A model generated the notes under the pieces. That model searched no databases and was not told the origin of the DNA. It saw nothing but the letters and a program-made list of their open reading frames with translations. Source: a virus. Taken from it: a stretch of DNA of 38,602 nt. Every line of letters begins with the position of its first letter. Position 1 is the stretch's first letter. Position numbers and translations under genes: made by a program. The stretch covers positions 1 to 38,602 of the IMG/VR virus record IMGVR_UViG_3300006923_000063; one strand, given 5' to 3'. Positions 35,621-38,602 of this stretch are shown piece by piece.

Positions 35621-38602
35621 TGGCAGAAAGAAAACCACTCGTCCTTGGCGATGACGGAATCATTCGTGAATTAGATTTATTGAATGATACAGTCGCAGGT
35701 GTCGATTCATTAGATGCAAAAGCCATCCGGCAAACCTTTGCATCAACCACTGCAGGACAGACAACTTTTACTATCACTGATGGTTATATTCCTGAGCAAG
35801 CTTCGGTTTGGTATCAAGGAAGAAAATTAATCAATGTAGATGATGTAGATGTTTCGTCTGGAACTGAAATCGTTTTAACTAATCCTGTTACTTCTGATGG
35901 AGATATAATAGACTTTGTTGGTATTAAATTACTAGGCATTGGAGAAACTTCAGAGAATGCTCTAGTATCCAGACAGACCTTCACAAACACAACCAATGGC
36001 GAAACTACTTTTACTATTGCTAGTGGTTATTCGCCTGGTGACATATCAGTATTTTATCAAGGCTTGAAACTAGTAAATGGTGATGATGTAATAGTTACAT
36101 CGGGAACTGAAATCGTTTTAGCTGAGCCTATTACTTCTGATGGAGATATAATTGAGATTGAAGCTATGCATCATATCTCATTATCTAATGCTAGTATTGT
36201 AAGACAATCATATACCAATACTACTACTGGCGATACTATCTTTACAATTAGTAATGGATATAACCCTGGCCAGGCATCTGTATATTATCAAGGATTAAAA
36301 ATAATCAATGGCGATGATGTTGATATAACATCAGGTTCGTATATTGAATTGACTGATCCTGTTTCTTCAGATGGTGATGCGATTGACATAGTCGCAATTA
36401 GAGGAACGCTTTTCGTAGATACGTATTCAAAAAGTGAGATAGATAATTTGACATCAGGGCATGAGCCGGCTTTACCAGCCAATACTGACCCAGGTTATGT
36501 CCTTTCAGATGATGGTGCTGGCACTCGGTCTTGGGTTAGTTTACAAACAGGTGCTGTACAGTATCTGAATGATTTAGATGATGTAGTTATTACTGGAACA
36601 ACTACCGATAAAATATTATATTCTACAAGTGAAAATATTTGGGAAAATAAAAGCTTATCTGAATTAAATCTTGCCACAGCAAGTCATACTCATTCATTTG
36701 GTTCACTCACTGATACACCTAATACTATTGCTGGTTATGGTATTATTGATTCACCATCTGATGCATCTGTTGTACATAAGACTGGAAATTTAGAAGAAAC
36801 TATTAACGGAAATAAAACATTCACTAATAGTTTAGAATTGCATGTCTCTGGAATTTCTAGTATATTTAATATTAATTCTGATACTGGGAATAGTTCTTAT
36901 ATAAGATTAAGAAATAATGATGCTAGCAGGTGGATATTTGGTAAAGATTCTTCTACAGAATCTGGAAGTGATGTAGGCTCTGATTTTATAATCAATAGTT
37001 ATCCTGATTCTGGAGCACCCTCAAACGTATTCAAAATCACTAGAAGTACTGGTGATATTGATATTGCAAATAATCTGGATGTTGCTGGTAATATTACTCA
37101 AGGGACAAATGCAGTACTCGATGTTAGTATGTTAGATGACTCAGATACAACATCGGGCATAGTACAACTAGTAGGCGGAGTGTTGCCGAGCATATATTTA
37201 CCACCATTGGGTATATCTGAGACACTAACGGCGGCGAATGATACGGCGCATACTGGCCTGACAGCCCAGACTGGCGACATATGTATCAGGACAGACCTGA
37301 GCAAAGTTTTCATACTTGCTCAGCCAGGCACTACAGCCTGGACTAGTGAGGCGTCACCCGGCGACTGGGTGGAACTAAGTGCAAGTCCTGGTGTTATATC
37401 CGTAGACACCCAAACTGGTGTAGTGGACCTTTCAACGTCTTATGATTTATACGGCGGTTGGAACATCAGAGCAAATGCTGGCTCGCAGGAAGTAATATCA
37501 ACTGGCGAAATAGTTACTCTGGAAAATGGAACAGATATTTCTATTACTAATTCTGGAAATACATTCACAATTAATAGTACTGCTACGGATACGGATACTC
37601 TTACAGGTTTAACAGATACCATTATTGATGCTTCTCCGAGTATAGGCGATGTTCTATATTGGGACGGTACTGCTGATTGGATAAATGGAACTCTTACTGA
37701 TGCTGGAATCAAAGCAGATTTTACAGAAAATGAATTATTTAATTTAAAGGGTAATCTATCAGCAACTACAGCTCCTACATCAGCAACTGATGATACAACT
37801 CTTGGTTATGTAGTTGGCTCGCTATGGGTAGATACTACAAACGATAAAGCGTATATTGCTTCTGATGTAACGGACGGTGCAGCCAATTGGATTGATATTA
37901 CCAGCCTTGACCCTAATGATTTCGAGCCAGCATTACCCAGTAATACAAATGCAGGCTATGTCTTATCGGACAATGGCTCGGGCACACGGTCATGGGTAGA
38001 AATATCTACCGACGGTGGTGATGCTGCTTCATTAGATGGCTATGATACATTCCTATCAGGCAACCACTGGGGTGTGATACCAATCACAGATGCCTCTGGT
38101 GCGACACACGTCGGTAAGTTTTTAAGATTTTATGGTGACGACACTACAGCAGATGCTACCAATGCTGATTTTTCATTATCGGTGAACGCGGCAACCAACC
38201 CCAGCCTGTCATTCAATAATGATGCGGGTGCTGAAGTTGCCTCTGTGTCCAACACCGGCGACTTACAGATTGATGGTGCGCTCACGGTAGATAGCACCGG
38301 CTCATCAGTATTCTCAGGCAACGTGTTGGTGGGTAAGATTAGTGCTTCAAAAGACACTGTAGGTGCAGAACTTAAATCAGACGGTCGCATAAACGCTACT
38401 ATGTCTTCTGGAAGCCCTTTACTTGCTAATCGTCAGACTTCTGATGGCGACATTGCAATCTTCCAAAAAGACGGCACATCCGTAGGTAGTATTGGTGTTG
38501 CCTTTAACGATAATTTATTTATATCAGGCAATAGTAGTCACTCAGGTATAGCTTTCGGTTCAACTGAAATTTACCCGTCAACGCCAGCAGGGGCGAGCAA
38601 TG
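35620..38602 (+). CDS. Giant tail fibre protein (partial, runs off the window)
   Basis: At least 994 codons with no stop before the window end. Residues about 30-265 contain three repeats of about 80 aa, each with R-Q-x-(F/Y)-x(4)-G-x-T-x-F-T-I, then YQGxKLINxDDV, TSGTEIVL and SDGDxID. A second repeat occurs twice, around residues 282 and 770: PALPANTDPGYVLSDDGAG with TRSWV, and PALPSNTNAGYVLSDNGSG with TRSWV. HTHSFGSL and GDIDIANNLDVAGNI are typical shaft elements. It begins MAERKPLVLGDDGIIRELDL, a common fibre N-terminus that attaches to the virion. The missing end probably carries the receptor-binding tip or an autoproteolytic chaperone domain. Confidence 0.8.
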   Translation, partial: MAERKPLVLGDDGIIRELDLLNDTVAGVDSLDAKAIRQTFASTTAGQTTFTITDGYIPEQASVWYQGRKLINVDDVDVSSGTEIVLTNPVTSDGDIIDFVGIKLLGIGETSENALVSRQTFTNTTNGETTFTIASGYSPGDISVFYQGLKLVNGDDVIVTSGTEIVLAEPITSDGDIIEIEAMHHISLSNASIVRQSYTNTTTGDTIFTISNGYNPGQASVYYQGLKIINGDDVDITSGSYIELTDPVSSDGDAIDIVAIRGTLFVDTYSKSEIDNLTSGHEPALPANTDPGYVLSDDGAGTRSWVSLQTGAVQYLNDLDDVVITGTTTDKILYSTSENIWENKSLSELNLATASHTHSFGSLTDTPNTIAGYGIIDSPSDASVVHKTGNLEETINGNKTFTNSLELHVSGISSIFNINSDTGNSSYIRLRNNDASRWIFGKDSSTESGSDVGSDFIINSYPDSGAPSNVFKITRSTGDIDIANNLDVAGNITQGTNAVLDVSMLDDSDTTSGIVQLVGGVLPSIYLPPLGISETLTAANDTAHTGLTAQTGDICIRTDLSKVFILAQPGTTAWTSEASPGDWVELSASPGVISVDTQTGVVDLSTSYDLYGGWNIRANAGSQEVISTGEIVTLENGTDISITNSGNTFTINSTATDTDTLTGLTDTIIDASPSIGDVLYWDGTADWINGTLTDAGIKADFTENELFNLKGNLSATTAPTSATDDTTLGYVVGSLWVDTTNDKAYIASDVTDGAANWIDITSLDPNDFEPALPSNTNAGYVLSDNGSGTRSWVEISTDGGDAASLDGYDTFLSGNHWGVIPITDASGATHVGKFLRFYGDDTTADATNADFSLSVNAATNPSLSFNNDAGAEVASVSNTGDLQIDGALTVDSTGSSVFSGNVLVGKISASKDTVGAELKSDGRINATMSSGSPLLANRQTSDGDIAIFQKDGTSVGSIGVAFNDNLFISGNSSHSGIAFGSTEIYPSTPAGASN

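Noticed and set aside
1-38602. CRISPR arrays, integrase, attachment sites, insertion sequences, ordinary tRNAs
   Set aside because: None seen by reading. The repeats present are promoter, terminator or fibre repeats, and no integrase or transposase motif was found among the proteins.

Overview
The window is part of the genome of a lytic, contractile-tailed phage of the T4 superfamily. It carries the T4 replication/late-transcription block (dsbA, dexA, gp33, gp59, gp32), almost the whole T4 baseplate set (gp26, gp51, gp48/54, gp53, gp27, gp5, gp25, gp6, gp7, gp8), head-completion gp4, and repeated T4-type late promoters (TATAAATA). The baseplate resembles marine T4-like phages more than T4: gp5 has no lysozyme domain, an Hsp20 gene is present, and very large structural proteins follow gp8. 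Two independent clues point to an alphaproteobacterial host. One is a phage-borne, circularly permuted (two-piece) tmRNA with alphaproteobacterial sequence motifs. The other is a DUF2849 gene followed by the first codons of a sulfite reductase gene (cysI), an arrangement typical of alphaproteobacterial chromosomes. The base composition is low in G+C overall.

Layout. 1-2300: small early genes, a structured RNA at an extended -10 promoter, a metallophosphoesterase and tiny ORFs. 2311-3170: tmRNA gene, then hsp20 behind a highly folded leader. 3212-6423 (+): dsbA, dexA, a zinc ribbon, gp33, gp59 and gp32 from a strong sigma70-type promoter, with a late promoter in front of gp32. 6420-11246 (-): gp4, a conserved T4-like protein, a tail-tube-like protein, gp26, gp51 and the tape measure. 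gp51 appears to be made by a -1 ribosomal frameshift on T TTT TTC. 11315-29572 (+): tightly overlapping baseplate and fibre genes from two late promoters. 29631-32941: dCMP hydroxymethylase (gp42), a GIY-YIG homing endonuclease, a dNMP-kinase-like protein and a divergent DNA cytosine-C5 methyltransferase homologue, i.e. a cytosine-modification block. 32998-35114: an accessory island with a fibre-like protein, captured host DUF2849/cysI DNA, a repeat protein and two frame-broken genes. 35114-38602: tail-fibre genes, the last running off the window.

How it works together. Sigma70-like promoters serve the replication and nucleotide-modification genes. gp33 (with a sigma gp55 not in this window) would activate the TATAAATA promoters that drive structural genes in both directions from a perfect 13-bp inverted repeat at 11250-11290. 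Two late promoters lie inside or beside hairpins that hide a ribosome-binding site, a T4-like switch that would allow translation only from late transcripts. The tmRNA and Hsp20 suggest that the phage brings its own protein quality-control functions. Calls rest on motif recognition and gene order alone; no database search was possible.
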